Source: Pseudorhodobacter antarcticus (GTDB lineage Bacteria > Pseudomonadota > Alphaproteobacteria > Rhodobacterales > Rhodobacteraceae). Taken from it: DNA of 64,000 nucleotides. The stretch covers positions 90,928 through 154,927 of the forward strand of contig CAMAXX010000003.1 in NCBI GenBank assembly GCA_945862435.1, given 5' to 3'. The notes below the pieces were generated by a model. It was not told the DNA's origin, made no database searches, and was given only the letters and a program-made list of their open reading frames with translations. Shown one piece after another: positions 9,844-20,374 of the stretch (position 1 is the stretch's first letter; every line of letters begins with the position of its first letter). Made by a program: the position numbers and the translations under genes.

Positions 9844-10486
9844 ATGTGCTAAGTGGCGGTTGCGCCACCCCGTTATCCACAGCGATAAGATGGCTGGCAA
9901 AGCGTGCGGCATCGCGGTCGTCATGCGTTACCATCAGAACTGTGGCATCAGTTTGTACTGCCACTTGCACAACCAAATCCAGCATCTGATGGCGCAAATC
10001 GCTGTCAAGCGCGGCAAACGGCTCGTCCAGCAGCAGTATAGGCCGCGCTTGCAGCAAAACCCGCGCAAGCGCTGCGCGGCCCATTTGCCCGCCCGACACT
10101 TTGGCGGGTTTGTGATTACCATAGCCAGTCAGCCCAACCTTGGCCAAGGCCGCTTCGGCCTGTGCCAGTTGCGCGGCAGATGCGCTGCGCCCGGCTGTCA
10201 GCCCTAGCAGCACATTTTGCAGCAAGGTCAAATGTGGGAACAGGTTTTGATCCTGAAACAACATCGACACAGGGCGTTGGGCGGGATCACGGGCGGTTAA
10301 ATCCTGCCCGTCCATCAAAACACGACCTGAGGTTGGCGGGATGAACCCCGCAATTGCCAGTAAAAGGGAAGATTTCCCCGCCCCAGACGGCCCCATCACT
10401 GCTACGCGCGCGCTAGGCCCAATACTAAAGTTGGCAGTCAGGGTAAAACTGCCCAAGGACAGGTTTACATTATCAAGCACCAGCAT
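9842..10486 (-). CDS. thiQ: Thiamine ABC transporter ATP-binding protein
   Basis: ATPase of a thiamine/TPP importer. It has 214 residues with Walker A GPSGAGKSS (about residues 38-46), Q-loop FQDQNLFPH, ABC signature VSGGQMGRAALARV and Walker B LLLDEPFAALD. I chose the ATG at 10486 (MLVLDNVNLSLG) because it matches the family N-terminus. Its start overlaps the end of thiP by 14 bases, implying translational coupling. Under the riboswitch upstream of thiB it should be expressed when TPP is scarce. Confidence 0.92.
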   Translation of the reverse strand: MLVLDNVNLSLGSFTLTANFSIGPSARVAVMGPSGAGKSSLLLAIAGFIPPTSGRVLMDGQDLTARDPAQRPVSMLFQDQNLFPHLTLLQNVLLGLTAGRSASAAQLAQAEAALAKVGLTGYGNHKPAKVSGGQMGRAALARVLLQARPILLLDEPFAALDSDLRHQMLDLVVQVAVQTDATVLMVTHDDRDAARFASHLIAVDNGVAQPPLST

Positions 10487-11999
10487 CGCGGCCCCCCAAA
10501 TGGTCAAAAAGCCAAAACAGCACAAAGGCAATCAAGACAAGCCATAGCGTCACACTCGCCGCCGCTCCCATCTGATAGGCCCCCATTAACCGCGCCGCCA
10601 AAATCGGCAAGGTTTGCTGATCTGCCGCCCCGAACAGCGCGATCACTCCGAAATCACCCAATGCCATAGCTGCAGACAGACCCATCGAAAACCCCAAAAT
10701 TGGCGCAAGACGCGGCAGAAAAACCAGACGTAACATTGCCCAACTGGACATTCCCAAGCTGGCCATCAGCCACGAATAACCGACTTCTATCGCGCGGCAG
10801 TTAGGTAAAATTAGGCGGTAGAGGAACGGCAGAGCCATCGCAGCATTGAAGAAAATTGCCAAAATTAGGGCAGCATTTTGCGGCGGCATCACTGGGCGTA
10901 AGGCCAGAAACGCACCTACGCCCAAGGCGAGGCTGGATGTGCCAAGCGGCAACATCGCCGCAAGTTCGGCCCATATTCCAGCCCCGCGCGCACGTGCCAT
11001 TGCCAGCATCAGCGCGGCCCAAGTTGCCAAAAAGGCCGATAAAACGGCGATAAAAATTGACCGTCCCGCAGCCATCCAAAACCCGTTCGGCAGATCAATC
11101 AGCCCCGTAATCCCCCGCGCAGCAATAGCGCCTAGTGGCAGGGCGAAAAACAGCGTGGCCAAGGCGATTATAAAACCATCCGGCCAAGCCCCACGCAACA
11201 GAACCCTGCGATCCAGGCCAGTCCCAAAACCGCTGGGCTGCCAAACTGCAGTCATCGCCAAGGTCGCCATAAAGCACAGCGCCGTTTGCATCAGGGCCAA
11301 ATTCGCGGCACGGCTCAGGTCAAACTCAAACCGCAGTGATTGGTAAATGCCCAACTCTATCGTCGTGGCTCTTGGGCCGCCCCCGAGAATCAGCGCAACC
11401 GAAAAACTGGTCAGGCAAACCAAGAAAATCACGGCAGAGGCGCTTGGCAGCAGGGCGCGCAGCAAAGGCCATTCCAGATACATAAATATCGCCGAGCCTC
11501 CAAATGACAGGCTTTGCGCCAGGCGAAATCGCTCAGCAGGGATGTCAGCCCAGCCATTCAGCAACATACGGGTCGCCAGCGGCAGATTTAGAAAGATATG
11601 CGCCAACACAACGCCGCCAAGCCCAAAGATGGAAATTTGCGGCGCGCCAATTGCCGCCAGCGCATTATTTAGGACGCCGCCTCGCCCGAAAATCGCCAAT
11701 AGCCCAAGCACAGCAGCAAGGCTGGGCAGGATAAACGGCGCAGAGATTAGCCTAATCAGCGCCCCCCTCCCCCAGAACCGCGCGCGAAACAACGCGCGCG
11801 CCAGAGGAACGGCGAGTAGGCAAGACGTGGCCGCCGATAGCGCCGCCTGCAAAAGGGTAAAGCGCAGGGCGGCAAGGTCGGCAGCGGTTAGCTTGGCAAA
11901 ATTGGCATGGGGCTGCAGAAAGCCAAGGCTTCCGATGATGAGCAGCCCCACGCTGCAGGCGGCCGCTATCGCCGCTATTTTGCCAGTGCGGCTTGCCAT
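10473..11999 (-). CDS. thiP: Thiamine ABC transporter permease
   Basis: Membrane subunit of the thiamine importer. The 508-residue chain is a tandem duplication of a binding-protein-dependent permease domain with about twelve predicted membrane segments, the usual layout for ThiP. EAA-loop-like segments are visible around ERFRLAQSLSFGG in the first half and EVGYSWLMASLGMSSW in the second. It overlaps thiB upstream by 25 bases and thiQ downstream by 14, so the three genes form one operon. Confidence 0.92.
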   Translation of the reverse strand: MASRTGKIAAIAAACSVGLLIIGSLGFLQPHANFAKLTAADLAALRFTLLQAALSAATSCLLAVPLARALFRARFWGRGALIRLISAPFILPSLAAVLGLLAIFGRGGVLNNALAAIGAPQISIFGLGGVVLAHIFLNLPLATRMLLNGWADIPAERFRLAQSLSFGGSAIFMYLEWPLLRALLPSASAVIFLVCLTSFSVALILGGGPRATTIELGIYQSLRFEFDLSRAANLALMQTALCFMATLAMTAVWQPSGFGTGLDRRVLLRGAWPDGFIIALATLFFALPLGAIAARGITGLIDLPNGFWMAAGRSIFIAVLSAFLATWAALMLAMARARGAGIWAELAAMLPLGTSSLALGVGAFLALRPVMPPQNAALILAIFFNAAMALPFLYRLILPNCRAIEVGYSWLMASLGMSSWAMLRLVFLPRLAPILGFSMGLSAAMALGDFGVIALFGAADQQTLPILAARLMGAYQMGAAASVTLWLVLIAFVLFWLFDHLGGRDAGA

Positions 12000-12958
12000 T
12001 CATCCACCGCTGCTTGCCTGATTGATTCCACCTGATCCGCTGGAATCGTCAGCGATTTGGCGGGCGTGATCAGTGTTTCAAACCCTTTTGGCAGGCCCGC
12101 AGCCGGAGTGCGCGCCGGATACATCCAATTGGTTGTGATCAGCGCAGACTGCGCCGCATCGCCTAAAAGATAGGTCAGAAACTGATCGGCCAAGGCAGGC
12201 TGATCGCTGCCTGTAAGCCTGCCCGCAAGTTCTATCTGCATGAAATGCCCTTCTTCAAAGGGGGCGGCCGCCTTGCTGTCATCGTTTTCGGCGATCAAAT
12301 GGTAGGCGGGCGAGGTGGTGTAAGACAGAACCATATCGGCCTGCCCTTCCAAAAACATGCCATAAGCCTCTGACCAACCAGGTGTGACGGTTATAATGTT
12401 GTCAGACAGCTTTTCCCACAGTGCAGCCGCCTGGTCACCATAAGCCGCCTTGACCCACAGCACCAACCCTAGGCCGGGGGTGGAAGATCTGGGGTCTTGG
12501 ATGATGATTTTCACGTCCGAATCTGCAAGTTCAGCCAGAGACTTAGGTGGGTTGGTAAGCTGCTTTTTATCATAAACAAACGCAAACCAGCCCCAATCAA
12601 AGGGCACAAAATTGGCATTTGAAAAGGCCATTGGCAGGTTGGTTTCGGCAAGTGAAACGGGCGCAAATAGCCCCGTTTGCCGCGCCGCTTCGGCCAGATT
12701 GGTGTCTAGCCCAACCACAACATCGGCGGTAGTTGCCCCACCTTCCAATTGCAAACGTGCCAGCAGGGCGGCCCCATCGCCTGCCGTTTGAAACTGCAGA
12801 TCGCAGGCGCAGGTTGCCTCGAACCCCGCTTCAATGGCAGGGCCTGGGCCCCATTCAGTGGCAAAACTATCATAGGTCAGCACATTCAAAACGGGCGTTT
12901 GTGCTGCGGCAATCGTGGCCAAAAAGGCACCGCCAGCAGCAAGGAGTATGGTTTTCAT
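11975..12958 (-). CDS. thiB: Thiamine ABC transporter substrate-binding protein
   Basis: Periplasmic thiamine/TPP-binding lipid-free receptor. The 327-residue precursor starts with a signal peptide (MKTILLAAGGAFLATIAAAQ). The family segment LTYDSFATEWGPGPAI follows at the mature N-terminus, then FEATCACDLQF with the conserved cysteine pair, and VVGLDTNL. The ATG at 12958 follows a GGAG element. It is the first gene after a TPP riboswitch and leads the thiBPQ operon. Confidence 0.93.
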   Translation of the reverse strand: MKTILLAAGGAFLATIAAAQTPVLNVLTYDSFATEWGPGPAIEAGFEATCACDLQFQTAGDGAALLARLQLEGGATTADVVVGLDTNLAEAARQTGLFAPVSLAETNLPMAFSNANFVPFDWGWFAFVYDKKQLTNPPKSLAELADSDVKIIIQDPRSSTPGLGLVLWVKAAYGDQAAALWEKLSDNIITVTPGWSEAYGMFLEGQADMVLSYTTSPAYHLIAENDDSKAAAPFEEGHFMQIELAGRLTGSDQPALADQFLTYLLGDAAQSALITTNWMYPARTPAAGLPKGFETLITPAKSLTIPADQVESIRQAAVDEWQAALAK

Positions 12959-13007
12959 CAGTTTCTCCATGTTGCGACGAAGTGGTCGGAAATGGAGCGT
13001 CTGCTGC

Positions 13008-13093
13008 CACACCTTCCCTCCGCCGGTATGATCCGGTTCAGGTTCAACGGGTCCGCTTGCGCATCTCAGCCTTTTCAGGCACCCCGAGGTATC
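13008..13093 (-). promoter_or_regulatory. TPP riboswitch (THI element) upstream of thiBPQ
   Basis: Read on the minus strand, the segment contains the conserved THI-box pieces in order: CGGGGTGCC, GGCTGAGATG, ACCCGTTGAACCTG and GGATCATACCGGCG, ending in GGAGGGAAGG. These form the pyrimidine- and pyrophosphate-sensing helices of the TPP aptamer. It lies 50 bases before thiB, so it probably controls translation or early termination of the thiamine-uptake operon. The opposite strand carries the aroC leader nearby. Confidence 0.95.
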
Positions 13094-13190
13094 TGTGAAC
13101 ATAGGGGATAATTCGCCCCACGCAAGGGGGCGCATTTTTGGGTTTCACCAAAGCGCCCGATGCCCTATGTCTGCACAAAAGGAGCCTGAC

Positions 13191-14297
13191 ATGAGCTTTA
13201 ACACCTTTGGTCACATATTTCGCGTCACCACTTGGGGTGAAAGCCATGGGCCCGCAATCGGTTGCACCGTCGACGGCTGCCCCCCTGGCATTGCGCTGAG
13301 CGAGGCGGATTTGCAGCCCTGGCTAGATCGGCGCAAGCCGGGGCAGAATAAATACGTCACGCAGCGGCGCGAAGATGATGCAGTTAAAATCCTGTCTGGC
13401 GTTTACAATGGCGTCACTACAGGCACGCCCATTCAACTGCATATCGACAATACCGACCAGCGCAGCAAGGATTATTCTGACATCGCCGCCAGCTTTCGCC
13501 CTGGTCATGCCGATATAACGTATCATCAGAAGTATGGTGTGCGCGATCCGCGCGGCGGTGGCCGCTCGAGCGCGCGCGAAACTGCCGCGCGAGTGGCGGC
13601 GGGCGGTGTGGCGCGGCGGGTTTTGGCCAGCCTAGTGCCAGATTTGGTGATTTCGGGCTACATGGTGCAGATGGGCGCCAAGGCGATTGACCGCGCGCAG
13701 TTTGATGCCGCGCAAATCGAAGAAAACCCATTTTGGTGCCCTGATGCGATGGCCGCTATGGAATGGGCTGCTTATTTGGACGAATTGCGCCTATCGCACA
13801 ACTCGGTTGGCGCGATTATCGAATTGGTCGCAAAGGGCGTGCCCGCAGGCCTTGGTGCGCCGCTTTATGGCAAGTTAGACAGTGATTTGGCATCGGCGAT
13901 GATGTCGATAAACGCTGTCAAAGGCGTGGAAATTGGCGAGGGGATGGCATCTGCCGCGCTGACCGGCGTGGAAAATGCGGACGAGATTCGCATGGGGCCG
14001 GATGGACCGCAGTTTCTGTCAAACCACGCAGGCGGGATATTGGGCGGCATCTCCAGCGGCCAACCCGTTGTGATGCGCTTTGCGGTGAAACCCACCTCTA
14101 GCATCCTTTCCCCTCGCCAAACGGTAACTGTAACGGGCGAAGAGATTGAACTGGTCACCAAAGGCCGCCACGACCCCTGCGTTGGCATCCGCGCTGTTCC
14201 TGTGGGCGAGGCGATGATGGCTATCGTTTTGGCCGATCACCTGCTGCTGGATCGCGGGCAGACGGGCGGCGCGCGCGGCCAAATTGGGGCCTTATAA
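13191..14297 (+). CDS. aroC: Chorismate synthase
   Basis: Makes chorismate from EPSP using reduced FMN, the last step of the shikimate pathway. The 368-residue protein carries the three family signatures: [11 protein letters not shown] near the N-terminus, the central [11 protein letters not shown] with [18 protein letters not shown], and [14 protein letters not shown]. The ATG at 13191 has a perfect AAGGAG Shine-Dalgarno. It is divergent from thiB and converges on the next gene, overlapping its stop region by six bases. Confidence 0.97.
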   Translation: MSFNTFGHIFRVTTWGESHGPAIGCTVDGCPPGIALSEADLQPWLDRRKPGQNKYVTQRREDDAVKILSGVYNGVTTGTPIQLHIDNTDQRSKDYSDIAASFRPGHADITYHQKYGVRDPRGGGRSSARETAARVAAGGVARRVLASLVPDLVISGYMVQMGAKAIDRAQFDAAQIEENPFWCPDAMAAMEWAAYLDELRLSHNSVGAIIELVAKGVPAGLGAPLYGKLDSDLASAMMSINAVKGVEIGEGMASAALTGVENADEIRMGPDGPQFLSNHAGGILGGISSGQPVVMRFAVKPTSSILSPRQTVTVTGEEIELVTKGRHDPCVGIRAVPVGEAMMAIVLADHLLLDRGQTGGARGQIGAL

Positions 14298-16334
14298 ATC
14301 CTTCACCAACCGCAGCGCATCGTAAATCGCAGCGTGGGTATTCCTTGCCTCGACCGCGTCGCCAATGCGGAACAGTTGGAACCCTGCAGGCCCACCTGCC
14401 AGGGTTTGCGTCCGCCCTTCGATCAGCGCGTCATAATCCACCGCGCCAAGGTTTTCGGACAGGGGTTTCAGCGCAAAATACACATCGTCCAGCGGCAGGG
14501 TGCCGTGGTTCACGACGATCTGGTCATATCGTGCCGTTTTGGCCAAGGGCGTGTAATCGCTGCCAATCGTGGCGCGCAGATGGTTGCCGTCGCGCGCGAC
14601 AGCGGTCAGCCGGTGGGTGACGGTAAAGGTCACATCCCGCCCCTGCAACGCGCGCATATAGGGCACCAGATTCATCGCCATCACATCGGGGGAAAAACTG
14701 CGGTCGGGGGTCATAATTTCAACGACAGCGCCATTTTCGGCCAGCATCTGCGCGGCTTGCAATGCGGTATGATCGCCGGCATCGTCAAAAATCAGCACCT
14801 TCGTGCCACATTTTGCATCGCCCGACAGAATGTCCCATGCCGAAATGGTCAGATCATTACCGCTGTCCAAAATATCCTTTTGCGGCACGCCGCCTGTGGC
14901 GATGATAACTACATCTGGGGACAGCGAAAGAATATCGCCCGCCTCTGCATAGGTGTTGAAATGAAACGCAACGCCCTTTGCGGCGCACTGCGCCATGCGC
15001 CAATCGATGATTCCCATCATCTCGGCCCGCCGTTTGGTTTTTGCGGTGAGGCGGATTTGCCCGCCAGGCTGATCGGCAGCTTCAAAGACTGTCACGCGGT
15101 GGCCGCGTTCACCCGCCACGCGCGCTGCCTCTAGTCCCGCAGGGCCAGCACCGACAATAACGACATGCCTTGCAGTATCGCTGGAAGTGATATCATGCGG
15201 CATCGTTGCTTCTCGCCCCGTAGCGGGGTTGTGGATGCACAGCGCCATACCGCCTTGATAGATCCGGTCAAGGCAATAGGTGGCCCCCACGCATGGGCGA
15301 ATGTCTGCCTCGCGCCCCTCAATTATTTTGCGCACGATATGCGGGTCGGCCATATGGGCACGGGTCATGCCGACCATGTCTAGTTGGCCAGACGAGATGG
15401 CATAGCGTGCGGTTGCAACATCAGCGATGCGCGCGGCGTGAAAGGTGGGCAGGCCCACCTCGGCGCGCACGCGGCCTGCAAACCCCAAATGTGGGGCAGA
15501 TTTCATCCCCTGAATGGGAATCACATCGGTCATGGCTGGGTCGGTATGAATGCGCCCGCGGATGATGTTTAGAAAATCCACATTGCCGCTGGCCTTAAAC
15601 TTATGGCCAATCGCGATGCCTTCTTCGTCACTAATGCCGCCTTTAGTGTCTTCATCGGCGGTATAGCGAATGCCCAGCAGGAAATCTGGCCCCACGCGTT
15701 TGCGGCATGCGGCCACCACGTCCAGCGCAAATCGCGCGCGGTTTTCCAAACTGCCCCCATAAGGCGCGGGCAAGGAATTCGTCAGCGGCGACAGAAATTG
15801 ATCCATCAAATGACCATAGCACTCAAACTCTACCCCATCCAAACCCGCCTCTTTCATCCGTTCGGCAGCGTCGGCGTAATCGGTGATGATGCGGGCGATG
15901 TCCCAATCTTCGATCAACTTAGGAAAGGCGCGGTGGCTAGGCTCGCGCGCGTGGGAGGCGGCAACAGTGGGCAGCCAATCGCCCTTGTCCCAGCGGGTGC
16001 GGCGGCCCAGATGGCTAAGCTGGATCATCACCGCAGCCCCCGCCTCGTGGCAATCGTCCGCGATCCGGCGCATCCATGGCACCACTTCGTCCTTGTAGGC
16101 GAGGATATTGTTGAACACGGGCGGGCTGTCTTTTGACACAGCTGCCGAACCCGCCGTCATGGTCAGGGCCACACCCGCCCGCGCCCGTTCTAGGTGGTAC
16201 AAGCGGTAGCGATCCTTCGGCATGCCATCTTCGGGATAGGCGGGTTCGTGAGATGTGGTCATGATGCGGTTGCGCAGCGTTAGATGCTTTAGCTGGTAGG
16301 GCATCAAAAGCGGGTCGCGGGATGGGGCGGTCAT
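14292..16334 (-). CDS. NADH:flavin oxidoreductase (old yellow enzyme type) with C-terminal FAD domain, DgcA/N-methylproline demethylase-like
   Basis: Two-part flavoenzyme of 680 residues. The N-terminal half is an FMN TIM barrel of the 2,4-dienoyl-CoA reductase/trimethylamine dehydrogenase group ([19 protein letters not shown] [13 protein letters not shown]). A Cys cluster for 4Fe-4S follows ([12 protein letters not shown]...ALCIHNP). The C-terminal half has a Rossmann FAD/NAD fold ([16 protein letters not shown]). The opening [28 protein letters not shown] resembles dimethylglycine catabolism DgcA and N-methylproline demethylases, so oxidative N-demethylation of an osmolyte breakdown product is the likely job. 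No other demethylation genes are adjacent, so the substrate is open. It is divergent from ureD. Confidence 0.82.
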   Translation of the reverse strand: MTAPSRDPLLMPYQLKHLTLRNRIMTTSHEPAYPEDGMPKDRYRLYHLERARAGVALTMTAGSAAVSKDSPPVFNNILAYKDEVVPWMRRIADDCHEAGAAVMIQLSHLGRRTRWDKGDWLPTVAASHAREPSHRAFPKLIEDWDIARIITDYADAAERMKEAGLDGVEFECYGHLMDQFLSPLTNSLPAPYGGSLENRARFALDVVAACRKRVGPDFLLGIRYTADEDTKGGISDEEGIAIGHKFKASGNVDFLNIIRGRIHTDPAMTDVIPIQGMKSAPHLGFAGRVRAEVGLPTFHAARIADVATARYAISSGQLDMVGMTRAHMADPHIVRKIIEGREADIRPCVGATYCLDRIYQGGMALCIHNPATGREATMPHDITSSDTARHVVIVGAGPAGLEAARVAGERGHRVTVFEAADQPGGQIRLTAKTKRRAEMMGIIDWRMAQCAAKGVAFHFNTYAEAGDILSLSPDVVIIATGGVPQKDILDSGNDLTISAWDILSGDAKCGTKVLIFDDAGDHTALQAAQMLAENGAVVEIMTPDRSFSPDVMAMNLVPYMRALQGRDVTFTVTHRLTAVARDGNHLRATIGSDYTPLAKTARYDQIVVNHGTLPLDDVYFALKPLSENLGAVDYDALIEGRTQTLAGGPAGFQLFRIGDAVEARNTHAAIYDALRLVKDL

Positions 16335-16570
16335 GATATCTCTCCAATTTCAGGCAGGATAGCGCCACCTGTGCACAAAATAAGCGGCAATTTGCGACAT
16401 CTGGCGGCGAAACTTTGCAACCGAAGTTTTCGTATTGCCAATAATTTCGGCAATGCGGCGCGGAAGTGGGCGGACTTGGTGCTCCGTACGCCATCTTGGG
16501 CCGCGTCAGCAGGCGGCAGATTGCGGCCAGCCCCAGCAGGGCATTTGATGACATTATTAGGGGTTACGTG

Positions 16571-17395
16571 ATGCTTGACGCCAGCGACCAGACGCAAATA
16601 CAGCGCAGCCATGGCCGTGCGATGGTTCGCTTTGCCCTGCGCGCTGGGCAGATGAAACTGATTGATCTGGCGCAAAGTGGCAGTGCAAAAGCCATGCTGC
16701 CCCGCGTTTTTGGCCCAGTGCCTGAAGCGGTGTTTATGAACACGTCTGGCGGGCTGACGGGCGGCGATAGTTTGGAATATCGAATCCAGTTAGATGCTGG
16801 CGCGCGCCTGACCACCACCACCCAAACCGCCGAACGCGCCTATGCCACCAACGGCGATAGCGCGCAGGTGCGGGTTAAGGTCGAAGTGGGCGCGGGCGGA
16901 CATTTAGATTGGCTGCCGCAAGAAACGATCCTTTTCGAGGCGGCCAACGTCACCCGCAAAACCGAAATTAATTTGGCCGAAGGGGCGTCCGCACTGCTGG
17001 TTGAAAGCCTTGTGCTGGGCCGTCACGCCATGGGCGAGGTGCTGCGCCATGCCCGCCTGACCGATCACCGCATGATCCGCCGTCAGGCCCGCCCATTTTG
17101 GGCCGAAACCCTGCGGATAGACCCAGATGTTCTGGCAAGTGCCGCAAGCCCCGCAATTTTGGGCGGGGCAAAGGCCATGGCCGTGATCGCACTTGTGGCG
17201 CAAAACGCCGAAGATGCCGCCAGCGCCTTGCGCGTCCTGCCCGTGCAGGACGGCGCGGAAATGGCAATATCGGGCTGGAATGGCCGCTGCCTGATCCGCA
17301 TCACCGCATCCGATGGCTGGCCTCTACGCGCCCAAATCATCCGCATCATCACTACCCTGCGCGCCGCCCCGATGCCGCGCGTCTGGCAATGTTAG
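16571..17395 (+). CDS. ureD: Urease accessory protein UreD
   Basis: Scaffold protein that binds the urease apoenzyme with UreF and UreG for nickel insertion. It has 274 residues. Family features are the early [33 protein letters not shown] and [13 protein letters not shown] chose ATG 16571; a GTG one codon earlier is possible. It leads the urease operon, 10 bases before ureA, and diverges from the flavoenzyme gene across a 236-base gap that should contain both promoters. Confidence 0.94.
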   Translation: MLDASDQTQIQRSHGRAMVRFALRAGQMKLIDLAQSGSAKAMLPRVFGPVPEAVFMNTSGGLTGGDSLEYRIQLDAGARLTTTTQTAERAYATNGDSAQVRVKVEVGAGGHLDWLPQETILFEAANVTRKTEINLAEGASALLVESLVLGRHAMGEVLRHARLTDHRMIRRQARPFWAETLRIDPDVLASAASPAILGGAKAMAVIALVAQNAEDAASALRVLPVQDGAEMAISGWNGRCLIRITASDGWPLRAQIIRIITTLRAAPMPRVWQC

Positions 17396-17405
17396 AGAGG
17401 CTTTT

Positions 17406-17708
17406 ATGAACCTAACCCCGCGAGAGCGTGAAAAACTGTTGATCTCTGTCGCCGCGATGGTCGCACGCGGCCGCCTTGCGCGCGGTGTTAAACTGAACCA
17501 TCCCGAGGCGATTGCCCTGATCACCGATTTCGTGGTTGAAGGCGCACGCGATGGCCGGACAGTGGCCGAGCTGATGCAGGCGGGCGGGCATGTAATTGCC
17601 GCCGATCAGTGCATGCAAGGCATCCCCGACATGATCCATTCTGTGCAGGTCGAAGCTACCTTTCCCGATGGCACCAAATTGGTCACCGTCCACCACCCCA
17701 TTCGCTAG
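17406..17708 (+). CDS. ureA: Urease subunit gamma
   Basis: Small structural subunit of urease, 100 residues. It begins [23 protein letters not shown] and ends with LVTVHHPI, both standard for UreA. The ATG at 17406 is preceded by an AGAGAGG Shine-Dalgarno. It is followed, after ten bases, by a small membrane-protein ORF rather than directly by ureB. Confidence 0.97.
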   Translation: MNLTPREREKLLISVAAMVARGRLARGVKLNHPEAIALITDFVVEGARDGRTVAELMQAGGHVIAADQCMQGIPDMIHSVQVEATFPDGTKLVTVHHPIR

Positions 17709-17718
17709 GAGAAAATTC

Positions 17719-17898
17719 TTGAAAAAGACCCTCGCCATTGCACTTCTTACCCCAGCGCCCGCTTTTGCCCACGCGGGCGATCACAGCCACGGATTTACCC
17801 AGAACATCGCCCACGCTCTGAGCCAGCCTGACCATCTGGTTGCCGCGCTGGGCGTGATTGCGCTGGCCTATGCCGCCTATCGCCTTGTCAAAGGATAA
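17719..17898 (+). CDS. Small exported/membrane protein inside the urease operon
   Basis: Fifty-nine-residue ORF starting at TTG 17719, eight bases after an AGGAG element. The sequence has a signal-peptide-like start (KKTLAIALLTPAPAFA), a histidine-containing stretch HAGDHSHGF, then QPDHLVAALG leading into a single hydrophobic helix and a basic end (YRLVKG). The HAGDHSHGF...DHL pattern recalls the N-terminal part of HupE/UreJ nickel transporters, but the protein is far too short to be one. Position between ureA and ureB with tight spacing (three bases to ureB) suggests a urease- or nickel-related role. I do not know its function. Confidence 0.7.
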   Translation: MKKTLAIALLTPAPAFAHAGDHSHGFTQNIAHALSQPDHLVAALGVIALAYAAYRLVKG

Positions 17899-17901
17899 AC
17901 C

Positions 17902-18207
17902 ATGATCCCCGGAGAAATCATCCCGGCTACGGGCGAGATTACCCTGAACGAAGGCTCTAAAAGCCTTGTCGTCATGGTGGCCAACACGGGTGATCGCCCG
18001 ATCCAAGTGGGCAGTCATTATCATTTTTCTGAAACCAACTCGGGACTGGATTTTGACCGCGTGGCCACGCGCGGCATGCGGTTGGACATCCCCGCAGGCA
18101 CTGCCGTGCGGTTCGAACCGGGCCAACGGCGCGAAGTGCGGCTGATTCCCTACAGTGGTTTGCGGCGCGTTTTCGGGTTCAACGCGAAAGTCATGGGAGA
18201 TTTGTAG
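17902..18207 (+). CDS. ureB: Urease subunit beta
   Basis: Structural subunit of urease, 101 residues, beginning [18 protein letters not shown] and containing the conserved [11 protein letters not shown] and [12 protein letters not shown] segments. Its stop codon abuts the ureC start without a gap, indicating coupled translation. Confidence 0.97.
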   Translation: MIPGEIIPATGEITLNEGSKSLVVMVANTGDRPIQVGSHYHFSETNSGLDFDRVATRGMRLDIPAGTAVRFEPGQRREVRLIPYSGLRRVFGFNAKVMGDL

Positions 18208-19914
18208 ATGGCCACCAAAATAGCCCGTGCCGATTATGCCGCCCTTTATGGCCCCACAACTGGCGACCGCGTTCGTCTTGGCGATACTGATTTGATCATC
18301 GAGGTCGAGCGCGATCTGACCACTTACGGCGAAGAGGTGAAATTTGGTGGCGGCAAGGTGATTCGTGACGGCATGGGCCAATCCCAAATTTCGCGCGCGC
18401 GCGGCGCGGTGGATACTGTTATCACCAATGCGCTGATCGTCGATCATTCTGGGATTTATAAGGCCGATATTGGCCTAAAGGGCGGCTTTATTGCTGCCAT
18501 TGGCAAGGCGGGTAACCCCGACGTGCAGGCCGGTGTGGATATAATCATCGGCCCCGGAACTGAAATTATCGCAGGCGAGGGACGTATTATTACCGCGGGC
18601 GGGATGGACGCGCATATCCATTTCATTGCGCCGCAGCAGTGTGAAGATGCGCTGCATTCTGGTGTCACCACCATGCTTGGCGGTGGCACTGGCCCCGCGC
18701 ATGGCGCGCTGGCCACCACCTGCACGCCTGGGCCGTGGCATATTGCCCGCATGATGCAGGCGCTGGATTCCATTCCGATGAACTTTGGCCTATCGGGCAA
18801 AGGCAACGCCAGCCAGCCCGAAGGCCTGATTGAAATGGTCAATGCGGGTGCCTGCGCGCTGAAACTGCACGAAGATTGGGGCACGACCCCTGCCGCCATC
18901 GACTGCTGCTTATCGGTTGCCGACGATATGGATGTGCAAGTGATGATCCACACCGACACACTGAACGAATCGGGCTTTGTCGAAAACACTTTGGCCGCCA
19001 TCAAAGGCCGCACCATACACGCCTTTCACACCGAAGGCGCGGGCGGGGGGCATGCGCCCGATATTCTAAAGGTGGTCGGCAGTGAAAACGTGATCCCCTC
19101 ATCCACCAACCCCACTATGCCCTACACAGTAAATACTGTTGAAGAGCATTTGGACATGCTGATGGTCTGCCATCACCTAGACCGCAGCATCCCCGAAGAC
19201 GTGGCCTTTGCCGAAAGCAGGATCAGGCGCGAAACCATCGCTGCCGAAGATATTCTGCATGATATGGGCGCGCTTTCGATCCTGTCATCAGACAGTCAGG
19301 CTATGGGCCGCGTGGGCGAGGTGATTATCCGCACATGGCAAACCGCCCATAAAATGCGCCAGCAGAGGGGGCGTTTGCCCGAAGAAACGGGCGAAAATGA
19401 TAACTTTCGCGTCCGCCGCTATGTGGCGAAATATACAATCAACCCCGCCATTGCGCACGGGGTTTCCCAACATATCGGGTCGGTCGCCGTCGGTAAACGC
19501 GCCGATTTGGTCATCTGGAACCCTGCCTTTTTTGGGGCCAAACCTGAAATGGTGCTGATGGGCGGGCAAATTGTTGTCGCGCAAATGGGCGATCCGAACG
19601 GGTCTATCCCTGTGCAGCCGATGTATTCGCGCCCGATGTTTGGCACTCTGGGCCTTGCGCGCGGCGATGCAGCGGTGATGTTTGTCAGTCAAGCGGGCCT
19701 TGCCGCAGGGGTTAAGAGCAATCTTGGATTGGAAAAGAACGTTCTGGCCGTGCAAGGCACGCGCAGCATTGGCAAGCGCGACATGATCCATAACGCTGCG
19801 CGCCCCCATATCGACGTGAACCCCGAAACATACGAAGTGCGGGCCGACGGCGAATTGCTGACCTGCCAGCCCGCCACCAGTCTGCCGCTGGCGCAGCGCT
19901 ATTTCTTGTTTTAG
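18208..19914 (+). CDS. ureC: Urease subunit alpha (catalytic)
   Basis: Catalytic subunit hydrolysing urea to ammonia and carbamate, with a di-nickel centre. It has 568 residues, the normal length. Visible active-site parts are the metal-binding HIHFIAPQQ, the carbamylated lysine in [12 protein letters not shown], the histidines in [10 protein letters not shown] and [15 protein letters not shown], and the mobile flap [20 protein letters not shown]. It follows ureB directly and precedes ureE by nine bases. Confidence 0.98.
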   Translation: MATKIARADYAALYGPTTGDRVRLGDTDLIIEVERDLTTYGEEVKFGGGKVIRDGMGQSQISRARGAVDTVITNALIVDHSGIYKADIGLKGGFIAAIGKAGNPDVQAGVDIIIGPGTEIIAGEGRIITAGGMDAHIHFIAPQQCEDALHSGVTTMLGGGTGPAHGALATTCTPGPWHIARMMQALDSIPMNFGLSGKGNASQPEGLIEMVNAGACALKLHEDWGTTPAAIDCCLSVADDMDVQVMIHTDTLNESGFVENTLAAIKGRTIHAFHTEGAGGGHAPDILKVVGSENVIPSSTNPTMPYTVNTVEEHLDMLMVCHHLDRSIPEDVAFAESRIRRETIAAEDILHDMGALSILSSDSQAMGRVGEVIIRTWQTAHKMRQQRGRLPEETGENDNFRVRRYVAKYTINPAIAHGVSQHIGSVAVGKRADLVIWNPAFFGAKPEMVLMGGQIVVAQMGDPNGSIPVQPMYSRPMFGTLGLARGDAAVMFVSQAGLAAGVKSNLGLEKNVLAVQGTRSIGKRDMIHNAARPHIDVNPETYEVRADGELLTCQPATSLPLAQRYFLF

Positions 19915-19923
19915 GGTCTAAGC

Positions 19924-20367
19924 ATGCCGTTAGGGTCGAAAATTTTGCGTTCGGGCGAATGGAAAACAGCGGCAGATCATGTCGTGCTGGACTATGACGC
20001 GCGGCTGATACGGCGCAAGCGGCTGGAAACCGCAGGCGGCGGCAGTTTTATGGTTGATTTGCCCGAAACAGTCTCGCTGAACGAAGGCGATGCGTTTGAG
20101 CTGATCGACGGCCGCATCATCGAAGTGCGGGCGGCAATTGAACCTGTAGTCGTAATCACAGGCGATCTGCCGCGTTTGGCATGGCATATCGGCAATCGAC
20201 ATACGCCGTGCGAGGTGACCAAAACACATTTGGTGATCCGCCGCGACCCTGTCTTGGAAAACATGCTGCGCGGTCTGGGGGCAAACTTGGTTATGCAAAT
20301 CGCCACCTTCCGCCCCGAAGGCGGCGCATATGGCTTTGGACGCACCTTTGGGCATAGTCATGATTAG
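19924..20367 (+). CDS. ureE: Urease accessory protein UreE
   Basis: Nickel metallochaperone for urease, 147 residues. The peptide-binding N-terminal domain and the C-terminal metal-binding domain (HIGNRHTPCEVTKTHLVI) are both visible. It lacks the long His-rich tail of some UreE proteins, ending only in GHSHD. The next start (ureF, 20375) lies 7 bases after its stop. Confidence 0.93.
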   Translation: MPLGSKILRSGEWKTAADHVVLDYDARLIRRKRLETAGGGSFMVDLPETVSLNEGDAFELIDGRIIEVRAAIEPVVVITGDLPRLAWHIGNRHTPCEVTKTHLVIRRDPVLENMLRGLGANLVMQIATFRPEGGAYGFGRTFGHSHD

Positions 20368-20374
20368 GGGGGGT

